Positions 44,985-57,530 of a DNA stretch of 64,000 nt are shown here, one piece after another. The position numbers and the translations under genes were made by a program. The stretch spans positions 12,843,679-12,907,678 of the forward strand of contig NW_004955405.1 in assembly GCF_000276665.1 (NCBI RefSeq), in the 5' to 3' direction. Position 1 is the stretch's first letter. Each line of letters starts with the position of its first letter. Under the pieces are notes generated by a model. That model was given only the letters and a program-made list of their open reading frames with translations. It did no database searches and was not told where the DNA came from. This stretch comes from Chinchilla lanigera (lineage: Eukaryota; Chordata; Mammalia; Rodentia; Chinchillidae).

Positions 44985-45145
44985 AATATCTACATTTTCT
45001 AAGTGCTTGCTCTGTCTCAGGAATATTTATGTGCCCATTATGATTCTAATGCATTGAGTTAAGTATTACTGTAATCCAAATTTTACAGAGAAAAGAATTT
45101 AAATAACTTGCTAACAATATCATATTGTTAGATTAAGAAAGACTC
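44985..45145 (+). mobile_element. MIR SINE relic
   Basis: TTTCTAAGTGCTTGCTCTGT, CATTATGATTCTAATGCATT, CCAAATTTTACAGAGAAAAG and TTTAAATAACTTGCTAACA: MIR core order. Confidence 0.65.
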
Positions 45146-47845
45146 TACAGTCTCAGCAGGCCTAACTATACAGCTTTTCCTCTTAGCCAGTAATTTATTT
45201 TGTCACTTAGTATCTTTTGAAAGACAGATTACCCAGAGAAGCCTTTGATATGTACACTGCCACTGGAAAGGAGCTTCACCTTTGTGATGAGGCAGAGAGA
45301 GCACTGGCTTCTGGACAGATCCTGTTGCAAAGATGGAATAGTGGCCATTGGTTCATTTTACCTAAAAGCATCTGAACACATTTCTTGTTATTTGGGGGAG
45401 GCTGGAGCGCTGAGTGAATCCAGGAAATAGATAGTAACACATCCTCTAGTAAACTCAAGGCATTCTGTGATATAGATTAAACCAATCAGTATCTTTCAAT
45501 CCTAGCTTTAAATTTGAGGGAATAATTTAAAAATCAGATAGTCCAGGAAGAGCTGACATGTTACTCTCCATGGTACTGAGGGATGGTAGGTTGATAGTGA
45601 CACCAAACAGTCAATGACAGCACATCCTCAATAGCAACACTCACTACACTGTTCCCACTGTAACCGTTTAAGTAAATAATTCCTGTTCCTCCTGTTCGGT
45701 GCCTCTTACTTCACGCCTGATTTTGAGGCTTTTTCAGCTTTTGTTGGTTGTGCCTGGAGCCTGGAAATCCCCGTGCTTTATTAGCACCTGGAACTGCAGG
45801 ATTACTTGCTTTGTTTCTTGAAACTATTATAAAGCGATGACCTCATTTCCTCAGAACCTGCAAAAGAAAAGTTGTATTTTGATGTTTTATACAAATCCTG
45901 AAAGAAGAAAAAAATAAATTCCTCAAGGATCTATTTTCTAAAGAAAGAAAATCCTGGCATTATTGACAGGCTTTGCAAAGGCAAACAATAATTTGCAACA
46001 TTTTTGTTTTGCAATAGTAAATTATAGACTGAGGCAATTTCAGAAAGCGTGGTTCAGAGTTCTCCCAGGCAAAACTGTTAGTATCGAAGTCTCGGGAACT
46101 GGGACTTGATCTCAGAAAGGATGGGCTGATCACTTTCATAACCTCCAATTAAATAGATGCGGAGCTATTAAATTATTTATATTTCTTTCTTATTCTGAAC
46201 AACCAGAACTAAAGCAAAAATCTTAGAATTTTACTGAGTAAAGAGAAACTGTTATTGTACATTCATAGTAGAAAATAAAAAATAAGGCAATTACAGGTAA
46301 AAGCAATGCATTACACAGTAATTTTATAATATGGAATAAAATTGATGACTATGAGTCCTGGAAATAAGGAAGTGAAGACTTCACACGTTTTTTTCTCCAA
46401 TAGTTTTCAGAATATTTTTTTTTTTCAAATCTGGATGACTGAAGGAAAAGTATTTGTGGGGAAATAATCTTAAAATCAATTTATAACCCTCTCTGTAATA
46501 ATTTTTTACAATTTAAAAATTGTTGTAATATGAACAGCTTGAAACTTACACAAAAAGAGAAATGTACAACAACCCTCTGTACACTTAGCACTCAGTTTCA
46601 GAAGCAGTAAAAAGCGTGACCAATGGTGTTCACTTATCCAAGCTTTCTTCCTTTACCCACCTTGTGTTCTTCTGCAACATTAGCTCATTGTTAATATCAT
46701 CACATCCCTGTAAGGCTATTCTGAAGAAAACAGCAAAAATTATATCATTTTTGCATAAACTGATGTTTCTTCAAAAGTTTAATTCTGAAAAATATTTACA
46801 GTACCTTCATTGTATCTAAAATTTATGCAATCAGTGAATAATTCTGTAAGATCATCAAATATTTCCTGAAAGCTTGTTTTTATGCTTTTTGCCATCCTTT
46901 TGCTTTTCTTCTCTCTCTCTCTCTGTCTCCCTCTCTGCCCTTCAGTCTGTTTGAAACAGGAGTAGAATGAGGAGGAGGCATTCCAACTGGTTGAAATAAG
47001 AAACTTTAAACCTCCATCTATTTTTATCTTTAATTCTCTTCCCTGTAAATTATTTGTTAGAGAAACTCAGTTACTTCCTGTAAATAATTTATAGTATGTT
47101 TGTTTTTTCACTACATGTATATGCTACTATATAAAATCCCCTTTTCTCTACATACATCATACAGTGGATAACAAAGTTATCTAGAAACTTAATGAGATGC
47201 AGGATCATGAAAAATTTTTGGTTTTGCTATTGCTTCTCATCTTATTGACAGACCTGTAAAGGGAGTTGTCTATTTCTGGCCTGAAAGATTTGTCTTTTCA
47301 TGATAGTAGTCATCATTGATTCTAAGTAATGCCTAGCTATATTAATTCAGTAAGGCTTGCATAACATGATGCTCTGATAACTACTTTATTCTCTGAGATA
47401 TTTCTATCATTCAAATATCCCCTGATCTACTTTATTGCACAAAGTACTTTAAAGAAGAGCAAGAATCAATGCTATATTTTCCCTTTATCTTTTAAAATGT
47501 GTCTAATTAGTTCACTATAATTCTTGATAAAATGATGAGTTTATTTTTATGTGGGGTATGGTTACAAAATCAGGATACATTTGATGTGTTGAAATCCACT
47601 GCAGTTATGTCCCTAATGATGCTCAAATATTTCAGGGTCTGGCGAGTGGGGCCTGGACAACTGAGTCCTCAGCGTGTTGATTGTCTTCAACAGTTTCCTG
47701 GGTTATTACGGTGAAGAAAAATTGTATCTTCTGCTGTAGATCACAAATCAGCCAAAGATGTCATGAAATCTTGTTCTCTTTTAAGAGAAAGTTGTACTTC
47801 CTGAAATGAGGAACTTGTTCACTATTTTTAGGACTTTTCAATGAA
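45146..47845. other. Unrecognised noncoding stretch
   Basis: No gene recognised; a CT-rich microsatellite lies at 46908-46935. The small frames at 45245-45458 overlap on opposite strands and lack domains. Confidence 0.4.
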
Positions 47846-47861
47846 CAGAACTAAATTTTTA

Positions 47862-47952
47862 TTTTTTGGTTTTTCTCCGGTACCGGGAACCGAACTCACG
47901 ACCTTGCGCTTGCCAGGCAGGCGCTTTTGCCGCTGAGCTAAATCCTCAGCCC
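47862..47952 (-). mobile_element. ID-type SINE, young copy
   Basis: Reverse-orientation ID with TTTTTTGGTTTTTCTCCGGT, CCGGGAACCGAACTCACGAC, TTGCGCTTGCCAGGCAGGCG and GAGCTAAATCCTCAGCCC. Flanked by identical 16-bp repeats CAGAACTAAATTTTTA (47846-47861 and 47953-47968). Almost identical to the copies at 28010 and 30584. Confidence 0.95.
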
Positions 47953-48054
47953 CAGAACTAAATTTTTAAAGACAAAAAAGCCCTTTGGGGAATACAATCA
48001 GCAAGTTGACTGAACAGGAAGTTACCTGCTCATATCTGACAAAACCAATAAGGA

Positions 48055-49440
48055 TCCTGTTTTAATCAAAATACCAATAACGTTTTTTTACAGAACTGGA
48101 GAAAGCAGTCTTAAACTACATATGGAACCAGAAGAGACCTAGAATAACAAAAGCAATGCTGGCCAATAAGGACAAGGCAGGAGTCATCACAATTCCAAAC
48201 TTTAAGTTATACAACAAAGCTACAGTGATTAAAAACAGCATGGTATTGGGAAAATACAGACTTTGGGATCAGTGGATCAGACATTACAAAACTTACTCCA
48301 GGCACACTCAGCTATGCTATCCTGCACAAAGGGTCCTAATCTTTTCATGGAAGGAAGAGAGATTGCCTCTAGCAATTGGTGCTGGGAAGACTGGCTATCC
48401 ACATGTTGAAGGTTGAATTTACACCCATATCTCTCACCATGCACTAAACTAAAATCAAATTTGATCAAAGATCTAAACATTATAATAGAAACCATCTGCT
48501 GGAAGACAAAACAGGTAAAACCCTTGAAGATATAGATGCAGGCATAGACTTTGTGAACAAACTTTGGATGCACAAGAAATAATACAAGAATCAACGAATG
48601 AGATCACATCAAATAAAAATGCTTCTGCACAGCAAATAAAACCACCAACCAAAAGATCAGATGACCTACAGAAAGGAAAAACATTCTAGCTACTTCTTAG
48701 ACAAAGGACTGGTATCTAGAATACACAAATCACTTAAAAAATTAGACACCCCAAATCTAAAAACAAAACCAAAACAAGGTCATCTGAAATGAATAGATAC
48801 TTTTCAGAATGAACAAATACAAATGGCCAATAAGTACATTAAAAAGTTTCTATTATTGCTGGCTATGTGAGAAATGCAAACTAAACCAACATTAAGATTC
48901 CATCTCACCCCAGACAGAATAGCTGGCATCAAGAAATCCACCAATAACAAATGTTGAGGCTATGGGGAGAAAGGAATCCTTGTTCAACTGATAAAACTGC
49001 TATGGAAGTCAATATGTAGGTTTCTACAAAAACTAAAACTTGAAAATTGCATTGGATTCAGCTATTCCCTTTCTAAATATTTTACCAAAAGAATTAAAAA
49101 CATCATAGTACAGTGAAACATGCATACCCATGTATACAGTAGGTCAATTCATAATAGCTAAATTTTTCAAACAGTCTATATGTCCATTAACAAATGTCTG
49201 GACAAAAAAAAATGTGGTATTTATACATAATGGAGTCCTATTCTGCCTTAAAGAAGGAGAAAGTTGAGGCATTTGTAGAAGAATGTTCTTACCTTCAGGC
49301 TATAATGTTAAGCAAAGTAAGTCAGACACACAAGCTTAACTATTGCATGGCTTCTTTTAGGTGAAAAAATGTGTAAATGAAATATGAAATAAAAGATAGA
49401 TAATAAGAAAAAGGAGAGAGACAAAATTTATTGCACTCTA
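48055..49440 (+). mobile_element. L1 LINE 3' fragment (end of ORF2 and 3' region)
   Basis: Starts in ORF2 ('atcaaaataccaataacg' region), with CTACATATGGAACCAGAAGA, AACAAAGCTACAGTGATTAA and TGGTATTGGGAAAATACAGA, then GCATTGGATTCAGCTATTCC and ATAATGGAGTCCTATTCTGC. It ends near 49365-49440. The frame 48156-48416 is the recognisable C-terminal ORF2 portion. Frameshifts and stops occur throughout, so it is a 5'-truncated pseudogene. Confidence 0.88.
48156..48416 (+). pseudogene. L1 ORF2 C-terminal fragment
   Basis: The frame holds [20 protein letters not shown] and then DQWIRHYK, the conserved region after the reverse transcriptase of L1 ORF2p ('agg-[21 protein letters not shown]' family). It then ends at a stop. 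Only a fragment of a protein normally well over 1,200 residues long. Confidence 0.85.
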
Positions 49441-50174
49441 GGTATGATCTTGCTTTTGGTTTCTAGTTTTACTCCAAGATAGTGTGAGAGCTTAATTTAT
49501 AGGATTTCCACATTTTTTTGGATATGTTATGGTCTTTATGGTTGCTGTGAATATGGTCTAATGGGTGACTCTTTCTTATAACATTGAGAGGACTGTGTGC
49601 TCTGCAGTTTCTGCATACAGCATCATGTTCCTCTTGAGGCAATATGTTACTAATTTTCACTGTACCATTACAGATTATTCTACCTTATTTAGCTGTCAGT
49701 TACTGAGGGGGGTGTTTTGAAATTTTCAGTAGTATTTGTGGATCTATGATTTCTCCTTCAGTTTCACGTTTTTGCCTTATGTAGTTAAGTGCTTTTTTTA
49801 GTTAAATATGTATTAAGAACTATTCTCGTTAGAGAACTGCTATTTACATCAATGTAAAGATCACAGTAATCTTTATATATTTTGAAGAACAACTTAATAG
49901 TGTCAAATTAACAAAGTTGTTGGCATGTTTTGTTGAGTCAATGCTAGTGTATCTGTTTGCACAATTTTCTATGAAATGTATGTTTTTCTATTTACTTGTA
50001 TTTGTTCTTTAAAAACAATAATTGTTTACTTTTCAATTGATAAATAAAATGTGTTAGGAAACAAACAAAAAGAATTCTGAACTCAGTCAAGGAAAAAGTC
50101 ATTTTAGAGAGCCTCAAATTGCAGGTAGCATATTGGGAAATCCTGATGAAGGTCAAAACACAGGACTTATTAAC

Positions 50175-50535
50175 AATAATATCAACGATAACAAGTATTG
50201 TGAAAGATGAAAACAAACTTCCTGTGCATTGTTGGTGGGGGCACAAATTAATAATGCCATTACGGAGAACAGTATGGCAACTCCCTAGAAAAGTAAAAAG
50301 AGAGCTATTATATGATTTAACAATCCCAATACTATGCCCACTACCATACGTACATCTACCCCAACTAAGATCAAACCAATGATGATATATCTGCACATCC
50401 ATGTTCATTGCAGCATTATTCTCAGTGACTAAGTCATGGATGCAGAGTATTTATCCACAATCAAATAAATGGGTAAAGAGTATATGGTTAAATTTCACAA
50501 TGAAATACTACTCAGCCTTGAAAAAGGGAGATTTT
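50175..50535 (+). mobile_element. L1 ORF2 3' fragment, plus strand
   Basis: CTTCCTGTGCATTGTTGGTG, GAACAGTATGGCAACTCCCT and TGATTTAACAATCCCAATAC, then CATTGCAGCATTATTCTCAG and GAAATACTACTCAGCCTTGA are the usual end of L1 ORF2. The sequence breaks at about 50535. Confidence 0.8.
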
Positions 50536-50544
50536 TAATTTGGG

Positions 50545-51085
50545 TTTCTCAGATAAGAGAAACCGTGTGATATTTAAACTTGTGTGTTTGATTTATTTTG
50601 CTAAACATTATGGTCTCCAGGCACATCCATTTTCACTCAAATGATGTAAATTTGTCTTTCTTTATGGCAGAGTAGTACTCCTTTGTGTATAAATACCACA
50701 TTTTCTTCATCCATTTATATATTGATGGACATATAGACTATTTCCATGATTTAGCTATTATGAATTGAGCTGTTATAAAAGTGCTTATGCGCATGTCACT
50801 GTATTATGATGTCTTTACATTTTTGAGAAGATACCTAGAAGAGGAACACCTGGGTTAAATGCAATTTCTTATTTCGGACTTTGTGAGGCATTGCCATGTG
50901 GATTTCTGTAGAGGCTGTACTAATTTGTATTCCCAGCAACAGAGCACAAGGGTTCTATTTTTCCTGAAGCCTCATCAGCATTTGCTACTATTTGGTTTCT
51001 TGAGGATGGCCATTCTTCATGTAGTAAGATGAAAACTCTGTGTTGTTATAATTTGCATTTCTCTAATGGCCAGTGATGATTGAAG
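50545..51085 (-). mobile_element. L1 ORF2 3' fragment, minus strand
   Basis: The plus strand reads as reverse complement of the L1 3' ORF2 zone: ACACATTTTCTTCATCCATT-like, TATTTCCATGATTTAGCTAT, CCTGGGTTAAATGCAATTTC and TTCTGTAGAGGCTGTACTAA. It lies head-to-head with the plus-strand fragment at 50175-50535, covering much the same ORF2 region. Confidence 0.8.
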
Positions 51086-51159
51086 AACGAAATAAAAATT
51101 AGCTAGTAGGAAGTAGGGAGATAGATCTTTCTCAAATGTGAAAGGGTTCAAAAACGTTC

Positions 51160-51345
51160 TCATGTCTGGTGGACTGAGCAACTTCGTTGAAGATAATAAT
51201 ATGTAATGTAGCAACCAGTGTAAATTCCTATCATTTTGTTTTGAGATCATGTATCAGTTTTGCTATTTTTATGTTGCTTTGATTTTGTTTTCATTATTGT
51301 TTTGTTAATTTTTTTATTTTTTAAAATAAAGACATGGAAAGTTAA
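51160..51345 (+). mobile_element. L1 3' UTR module
   Basis: TGGACTGAGCAACTTCGTTG, AATATGTAATGTAGCAACCA, TTCCTATCATTTTGTTTTGA and ATGTATCAGTTTTGCTATTT: the shared L1 3' UTR module, ending in an AT-rich tail. Confidence 0.75.
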
Positions 51346-51474
51346 TGATAAAAGGAATTAAGATGCACTATTACATACATTTACCATCTGCACACAAGAA
51401 ATGGAAATACGTACTGCAAATGTATAGTAAAATAAAAATAAAGAAATAAAATACATTTATAAGAAATAAAGGAA

Positions 51475-51880
51475 AGTTTTTGTCATTTATGACAACATGA
51501 TGAACCTAGAGAACATGCTGCTAAGTGAATACACCAAGCATGGAGAGTGAAATATGGCACCTTGCTAGTGTACAGAATCTGGAAAAGCTGAGCTCATAAA
51601 AGTAATAGGTAGCGGCTCACAGATGCTGTAAGAGGAGACAGCTGGGGAAAAGCAAGGTGTTTTTGAAAGGGTACATGCATAACTTCAGTTAGGCCACTGC
51701 AACAAGCTGTAGTAATCTATTGTACAGAACGACAATTGTAATTTATGATAATATGTTAGACATTTCAAAACAGCTAAAAGTTTTAGAATGTTTTTATTAC
51801 AAAAACATAAGTACTTAAGTGATGTGTTTATTATCCTGATTTTATTCCACATTGGAAACTTACATTAGGAAGGAGCAACT
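51475..51880 (+). mobile_element. Old L1 3' UTR
   Basis: ATGACAACATGATGAACCTA, ACATGCTGCTAAGTGAATAC, GTACATGCATAACTTCAGTT and TAATCTATTGTACAGAACGA: the order of the 3' end of L1MA/L1MB-type elements. Confidence 0.65.
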
Positions 51881-51939
51881 GGGATGAAGGAGGGGAGAGG
51901 AAAAAGAAAGAAGAGGGAAAAATATGTATATATATATAG

Positions 51940-51954
51940 AGAGAGAGAGAGACA
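51940..51954. repeat. (GA)n short microsatellite
   Basis: GA dinucleotide run after a TATATA stretch. Confidence 0.85.
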
Positions 51955-52009
51955 GGATAGCTAGGATGATTGTACTACTGATATCTGTTGGTTTGTTGAA
52001 AGGAACTGT

Positions 52010-52530
52010 TAATGTGTAATTGTTCGATCAATCTTGTATGCCTATGTCTGGTTATATGTGCAACCATTTTGAAGATGACATTGTGTAGTATAGCAACCAT
52101 TGTTAATGTCTTATCACCATGTTTTGAAATTCTGTATCATTTTTATTGCTCTCTATGCTGTTTTATGTATTTGTTTTTGTTATGTTGATTTTTCTTAAAT
52201 GAAAAACAAAATCTATATGTATATATAAAGATAGCTGGAATAGGTGTATTGTTAATGTCTGTAGTTTATTGAAAGGAACAGTCAATGCTTAATTTTTTTT
52301 TTTTCTTGACCAATTTTGCATGCTTGAATTTGGTAATTGATCTGAAAACAATGTGTAGTATAAGAATCATTTTGTATGGTGAACCTCTGCATCATCTCCA
52401 ATATTTTTAAATTATTTTTATTGGTTTTTACTTGTTACTGTTTTTGATTGGTTGATCAATCTTACATTCTTATATCTAATGGACTGAGCAACTTTATTGA
52501 AAATAACAGTATGTAATGTAGCAACCATTG
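52010..52530 (+). mobile_element. L1 3' UTR with tandem modules, runs into gap
   Basis: The same L1 3' UTR module is present three times: landmarks GTGTAGTATAGCAACCATTG (52083), GTGTAGTATAAGAATCATTT (52353) and ATGTAATGTAGCAACCATTG (52511). Spacing is about 270 and 159 bp. The last module runs straight into the N gap. Confidence 0.8.
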
Positions 52531-52630
52531 NNNNNNNNNNNNNNNNNNNNNNNNNNNNNNNNNNNNNNNNNNNNNNNNNNNNNNNNNNNNNNNNNNNNNN
52601 NNNNNNNNNNNNNNNNNNNNNNNNNNNNNN
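52531..52630. other. Assembly gap, 100 N
   Basis: Exactly 100 N, the default for a gap of unknown length. It starts inside an L1 3' UTR tandem module and no matching sequence follows. Adjacent features may be incomplete. Confidence 0.99.
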
Positions 52631-53059
52631 CTTATAAACATGTATAATAATTAATTGTCAACTAACAATAAAATTTAAATATTAGTTCCTGGATTGATTG
52701 GGTCACTCATCATTCTAATCTAAGACTATACAGTTTTTCTTAACCTTATTCATCTTAGATCTGCATATCCTTTTCCTCATGGTACATACCTTGATTCTCA
52801 ACAACACCAACAAAACTGCACTCTTTTTATCCCAGATGAAAATGGACACCCTAACTCATTATCTGATTTGGGAAAATAGTTAAGACTTCGCTGTCTGTTT
52901 GTCATCAGCATATATCCCTTTAAAGATCCAAGGTCAAGTAACTTTATTTTAAAGTCTTTTGAAATATTCTTTCATTTGTTTTTGATGGTTGCTGCAATAG
53001 TTACAGACTTTGTAAATTAAAATTAGAGAGTTATTACATTACATATCTGGACATTAGAT

Positions 53060-53476
53060 GTTTTTTATTGAGCTAAAATCAAGATGCTGGCAGGGCTGTA
53101 TTTCATTATAGGGATCATAGGAAAGAATCCATTTCCTCCCCTTTCTAGTTTCTAGAAGCTTCTGCATTGCTTGCTTGAGATACCCTTCCTTTATCTTTAA
53201 AGCCAGCAGCCATGCTCCCCTAGGACATTCCTTCCATTTTAACATCATTCTGTGAGTCCAGCAGAGAAAGCTTCTCATTTGTAAGGACTGACGTGATCAC
53301 ATCTGGACAAGCTAAGGTCATCCAAGGCAATCTTTCCTTCTGCAGGTCTGAATCCCACTGTCAGGTCTCCAAAATCTCTTTCCCCTTGCAAGGACACACA
53401 TGCACAAGCTCTCAGGACTGGCACATGGACACCTCTGGGTGGGAAAGGGTGGTAGAGAGCTTTTATTCTGCCAGGT
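53060..53476 (-). mobile_element. Possible MLT1-like LTR
   Basis: The plus strand contains ATCTTTAAAGCCAGCAGCCA, GACTGACGTGATCACATCTG and GCACATGGACACCTCTGGGT, then GAGCTTTTATTCTGCCAG: the order of reverse-complemented MLT1-type LTRs. Strongly diverged. Confidence 0.5.
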
Positions 53477-53860
53477 ACAGTTCTTTTTTATGAGACTATG
53501 ACAGCAATTACACACAATTTTATTTTCAGGCATTGTTCATCCATGCAAACATAATTTATATAAAATCTATATACAGGATTCCAAGATTGGATCTATAAAA
53601 CAAAATATTTCTTCTTTTTATTCTATCCTATGTACTCCATTTCTTCTTCCCAATACAGATAGACATACTCGATTTGTAAACTTATGGTGCATCCATCGAT
53701 TTGTTGATAATTAATAAATTATATTATATATGTTAACGTATGATTATAGTCCCCTCACACTCTTGTTTATAAATAGTAGCATACTACATTGTTAGTTCAC
53801 ACTTTTTGACTCAGTACTATATCTAAGTATCATGTTTTTATATAATGGAAAACTCTCTCT

Positions 53861-54028
53861 CTTTTTTTTTTTTTTTTTTTTTTTGTCTTTTTGCGACAGG
53901 GTCTTGCTATGCAGTTCAGGCTGATCTTGAACTGACTTTGTAGTCCAGGCTGGTCTCAAACTGGCAACGATCCTCCCGTCTCAGCCTCCTGAGTGCTGGG
54001 ATTAAGGTGTGCACCACCACATCTGGCT
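53861..54028 (-). mobile_element. B1 SINE
   Basis: Reverse-orientation B1: a 22-base T run, TTTTTGCGACAGGGTCTTGC, GCAGTTCAGGCTGATCTTGA, the internal duplicate TAGTCCAGGCTGGTCTCAAA, then GAGTGCTGGGATTAAGGTGT. Length and internal duplication match rodent B1. Confidence 0.93.
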
Positions 54029-54066
54029 AAATCCAAAGTGTCTCTTTCTTCTTCTTCTTCGTCTTC

Positions 54067-54155
54067 TTTTTTTTTTTTTTGTCCTGGGAATTGAACTCAA
54101 GACCTTCAGTTTGCCAGGCAGGCATTTGTACCACTGACCTATATCCCCAACCCTG
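54067..54155 (-). mobile_element. ID-type SINE, older copy
   Basis: Reverse-orientation ID: T run, TGTCCTGGGAATTGAACTCA, GACCTTCAGTTTGCCAGGCA, GGCATTTGTACCACTGACCT and TATCCCCAACCC. Diverged from the young ID copies. It lies just beyond the B1. Confidence 0.85.
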
Positions 54156-54499
54156 CAGCTTTCATTGCTTTTACAGCTGCATTGTACCCTAATTTTGTGG
54201 CTATCTGACATACCCACTTATCTGACATATCTCTCTTACTGGGAATTGATTGTTCCCAGTCTTAGGAGAATTAAGATAGTGCTCCAGTAAACAGAATAAT
54301 CTTTGGGTTTTATTCAGGTTTTGCTTCGTGCTGTTTTATTTTGCCAAGTGTATGCCTAGATTAGAATCCAACATGCAGTATTGTCAACAAAAAACTTATA
54401 CACACATGCAATCTGGTTATTTTATGCCAATTCCTTCTCCACAGAGATTGTCATATTTTACATCCCCATGTCAGTCTTATTTGGCCTGCATCACACAGG

Positions 54500-54750
54500 C
54501 CTGTAGTCTGCAATCGATGTTTATGAACCATAGCTTTAAAGCTTCAGGCAGTAAATTTTTTCTATAATGGAAAACAGAGACAATACTTTGGAGTGGTCAG
54601 CCATAAAGGCTTGTTGCAACTACTCAGCTCTTCTGTTTAAGTGTAAAATCAGTCACAGATTCCATGAAAGGAATGGGTGCAACTGTGTTTCAATAAAACT
54701 TTATCTAGAAAAACATGGTAGGCTGGATTTTGTCTCATGACTATAATGTA
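54500..54750 (+). mobile_element. hAT-type DNA transposon relic
   Basis: GGCAGTAAATTTTTTCTATA, GCTTGTTGCAACTACTCAGC, GGAATGGGTGCAACTGTGTT and CAATAAAACTTTATCTAG follow, in order, a widespread nonautonomous hAT-like element of mammals that begins with CAGGGGTC and ends in CC-rich sequence. No coding part. Confidence 0.6.
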
Positions 54751-55944
54751 CACATTTTTAGAATGTATTTTAAAGTTGGCTATCCAAGAATATGTCTTTA
54801 CCACAAAGTAGATTTTTGTTGAGAAAATAGAATTTCACATGAAAAGCACTTGAATATCTGGCTCACTTTCTACCCAATATAGAGGAGAAATTAAAAACAT
54901 TTAATATATTCTTAGAGAAATGAGATACCTAACACCTTTACCTGATTTGTGATAACTTTTCTGCAAGAACAGTCTTATTAATTAACTATTTCAAACATAT
55001 TCACATAAACAACATAAATCCACACTGAGGCTCTCTTATAGCAGTCATAATGTTGAGTAGGGAATCAGCCAGTAAGTGGCTTGGGATACACTGAATATAT
55101 GGGTTTTTTTTATTAGACAAAAGTAATTTTCTTGTTAACAATAGACTAACTATACTAGGTTAGTCCCCAGTTCTTTATAGCAATTTCTAAGCAATAAGTC
55201 ATCTGTACCTCATTTGAATAATTCCAAAATATACCAAAGACCTAGTAGCCCATTTTGTGCTGTCAGAGTGTACTGACCTAGAATTTGTTAAAATCAAATT
55301 ACTTACTGTTTTACCTATCGAAACTGAGGTCTATATCTATATGTAATGTGCACTGTTCTTCCTTCTGGCGGTACTTTAAATGTAGTAGTTCAAACTGATT
55401 GAAAACCTGAATTACAGTTTTTCTGACACTCGCTAGAGCATTCTATATTACTCAGTTCTGCCAGTCGAATTAAATATTACATGAATCCATATGTTGTTTT
55501 CCTACATTTTATATTCCAGCCAGACTGGCATCACTGCCTTAATCATTGTGCTCTCATTTGTAATTCCAAGCTCTGAGACATGTTTTAGTTCTAGGAAATA
55601 CTTCATATCACAACTCATACTCCCACTATTTCCTCCTTGCCTTTTACTGGGAATTTATCAAGGATCGTGGATTGTGTGGACTATTTGATGTTCAATAAGT
55701 AAGGCACATTTGCTGCTTTTATAAAAATGAACAGGGCAAGGAGTAAGCGATGCTGACAGATTCAACATGTTGTTGTCATTATCAGCAACAAAGCACAATA
55801 AAGGACTTTGATAAATTTTATGGTGGGAGAGAGAGTGTTTGGTTTTAAAGTACAAGTATGAACTTGCTAAGATACTGCTTGAACAAAGTTAGAAACAACA
55901 AAAAACAGGGCATGATGATAACTTTTCAAAATTTTTAGTTCTAG
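54751..55944. other. Unrecognised noncoding stretch
   Basis: No gene or element recognised. The frames at 55491-55855 overlap on opposite strands and have no domain. Confidence 0.4.
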
Positions 55945-56035
55945 CTTGAAACACTTTGGGTTCAAATCTCAGTTTTACTTCTTATGTTGTCCTATTTGTT
56001 TAAGTCACTTAACTTTTCTAATACTTTTAAATAAA
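55945..56035 (-). mobile_element. MIR SINE relic
   Basis: CACTTTGGGTTCAAATCTCA, then GTTTAAGTCACTTAACTTTT: the MIR core in reverse. Confidence 0.65.
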
Positions 56036-57530
56036 CATATGAATCATGCTATTGCTACTATGTTAAGAAGTTTAAACTCCCACAATAATAGATTTCACAA
56101 AGGAGAAAATAAAAGTACAGAAATTATATTTTAACATTTAAAAATATTTTCGTCTGGCTCTCATTGACATATACAAAGTATAATAAAACTATACAGTTAA
56201 TGATTAAAAATATTATTGTAAAATATATATTGCAATTATGTGTCTTTAAAATACTCCCCCTTGCTTTGAATATACCCATCATTTTTGTTACCTTCCAAAA
56301 CACTTCTAGCAGTCTTCTTTCACATGTTTACAAAGTTTTATCCAAAATATGAATTCTGACGCCAGTGGCAGCCGACTGAAAGGCAGGATCATAGGAGCAT
56401 GATGCTCCTCGATCCATGTTTTCCATGAGGTCTGGCAATATGTGACTTCTGGTTTTTCCATAAAGTCAAAATGACAGTAAATACTCAAGGTTTTTCAACC
56501 ATTTCAGAACATCATAACAGCCATGACACCACAGCTAAAAACAATCGGAGAAGGAAATTTCCAGAACTGCTTCCAAAAGTGAGAAGTATTACTGGTCAAA
56601 TGTCTTTAAGTCGAGGGGTAGTGCGTTGAGGGAGATCAATGGTAATGTGCTTTTCGTGTAATAAGTTTTCTTTTAAAAATTTAAACATTCACCATACATT
56701 TTGATCACACCTTTTATATCTTTTAGTACAAACATGTTTAAAGAGTATAGTTCTATTTCTCAGGTTTCAAATCTGTAAGGCAAAGATATTAGAGTTGGTT
56801 TAAGTACCCAATGAGTTACTCCCGTTCTATCTTTCTTCTGTGCTATTTCTTTGCTTCACGTAGTACTTATTTTTAGAATAATAACTTGTTATTTTGGTGA
56901 TTAATTCTTAGAAGAGTTAACTTTCTATTTCCAGTTTGCAGGCATATTTCTATAGCTGTTTTATCTTTAAGCTTGTGGAGAACACTGGCCATCAGTTATA
57001 AAATATGGTGTGAACAAGAAGTGTACATAAGGAGGGAGGGATGTGCTTTAGAAAATTCCATAGTTGACACTGGAATTCTTAGTTTTATAACTTTGAGTCT
57101 AAGAGTCAAGCTTAATGGAACATCATCTATATGAAGAAAGTGACAAACGACCAGAATTTTTATATATACATCATTTCTTACATTAGAGAAACAGTTGCTT
57201 CTTAGAGAATTCTGAGGAAATGTCTGAGTAGGAAGTGTAAGGAGTCTATCTGCTCATCTAGAAAACAACTGCAGTAAGAGAATCTATCTGATACATTGCA
57301 GATACTGTGGGGAGTCTTGCAACCTCTAAAGAAAGGCTTAGATGGTAAACTGTAGTTAATTTTAGTCAATTTTAGCTCTGAGCTCAATAATAGCTACACA
57401 TTCCCCACATGTGGCACATGGTAGATGGTGTAGGAATTGCAGGAGGAGCTTATCCTGTGTATGGGAGGCAGAAAAGGCATTAGGGAAACTGTTCTGCAAA
57501 TATACTGGCTCTGTGCTATCATAGCTGATT
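56036..57530. other. Unrecognised noncoding stretch
   Basis: No gene or element recognised. Confidence 0.4.

Larger units (their letters stand above)
53570..54450 (-). mobile_element. Old L1-like LINE, minus strand, with SINEs inserted
   Basis: GTGCATCCATCGATTTGTTG, GCAGTTCACACTTTTTGACT-like, CTTACTGGGAATTGATTGTT and CTCCAGTAAACAGAATAATC have the order of an old L1 3' UTR in reverse. B1 (53861-54028) and ID (54067-54155) are inserted. Confidence 0.45.
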
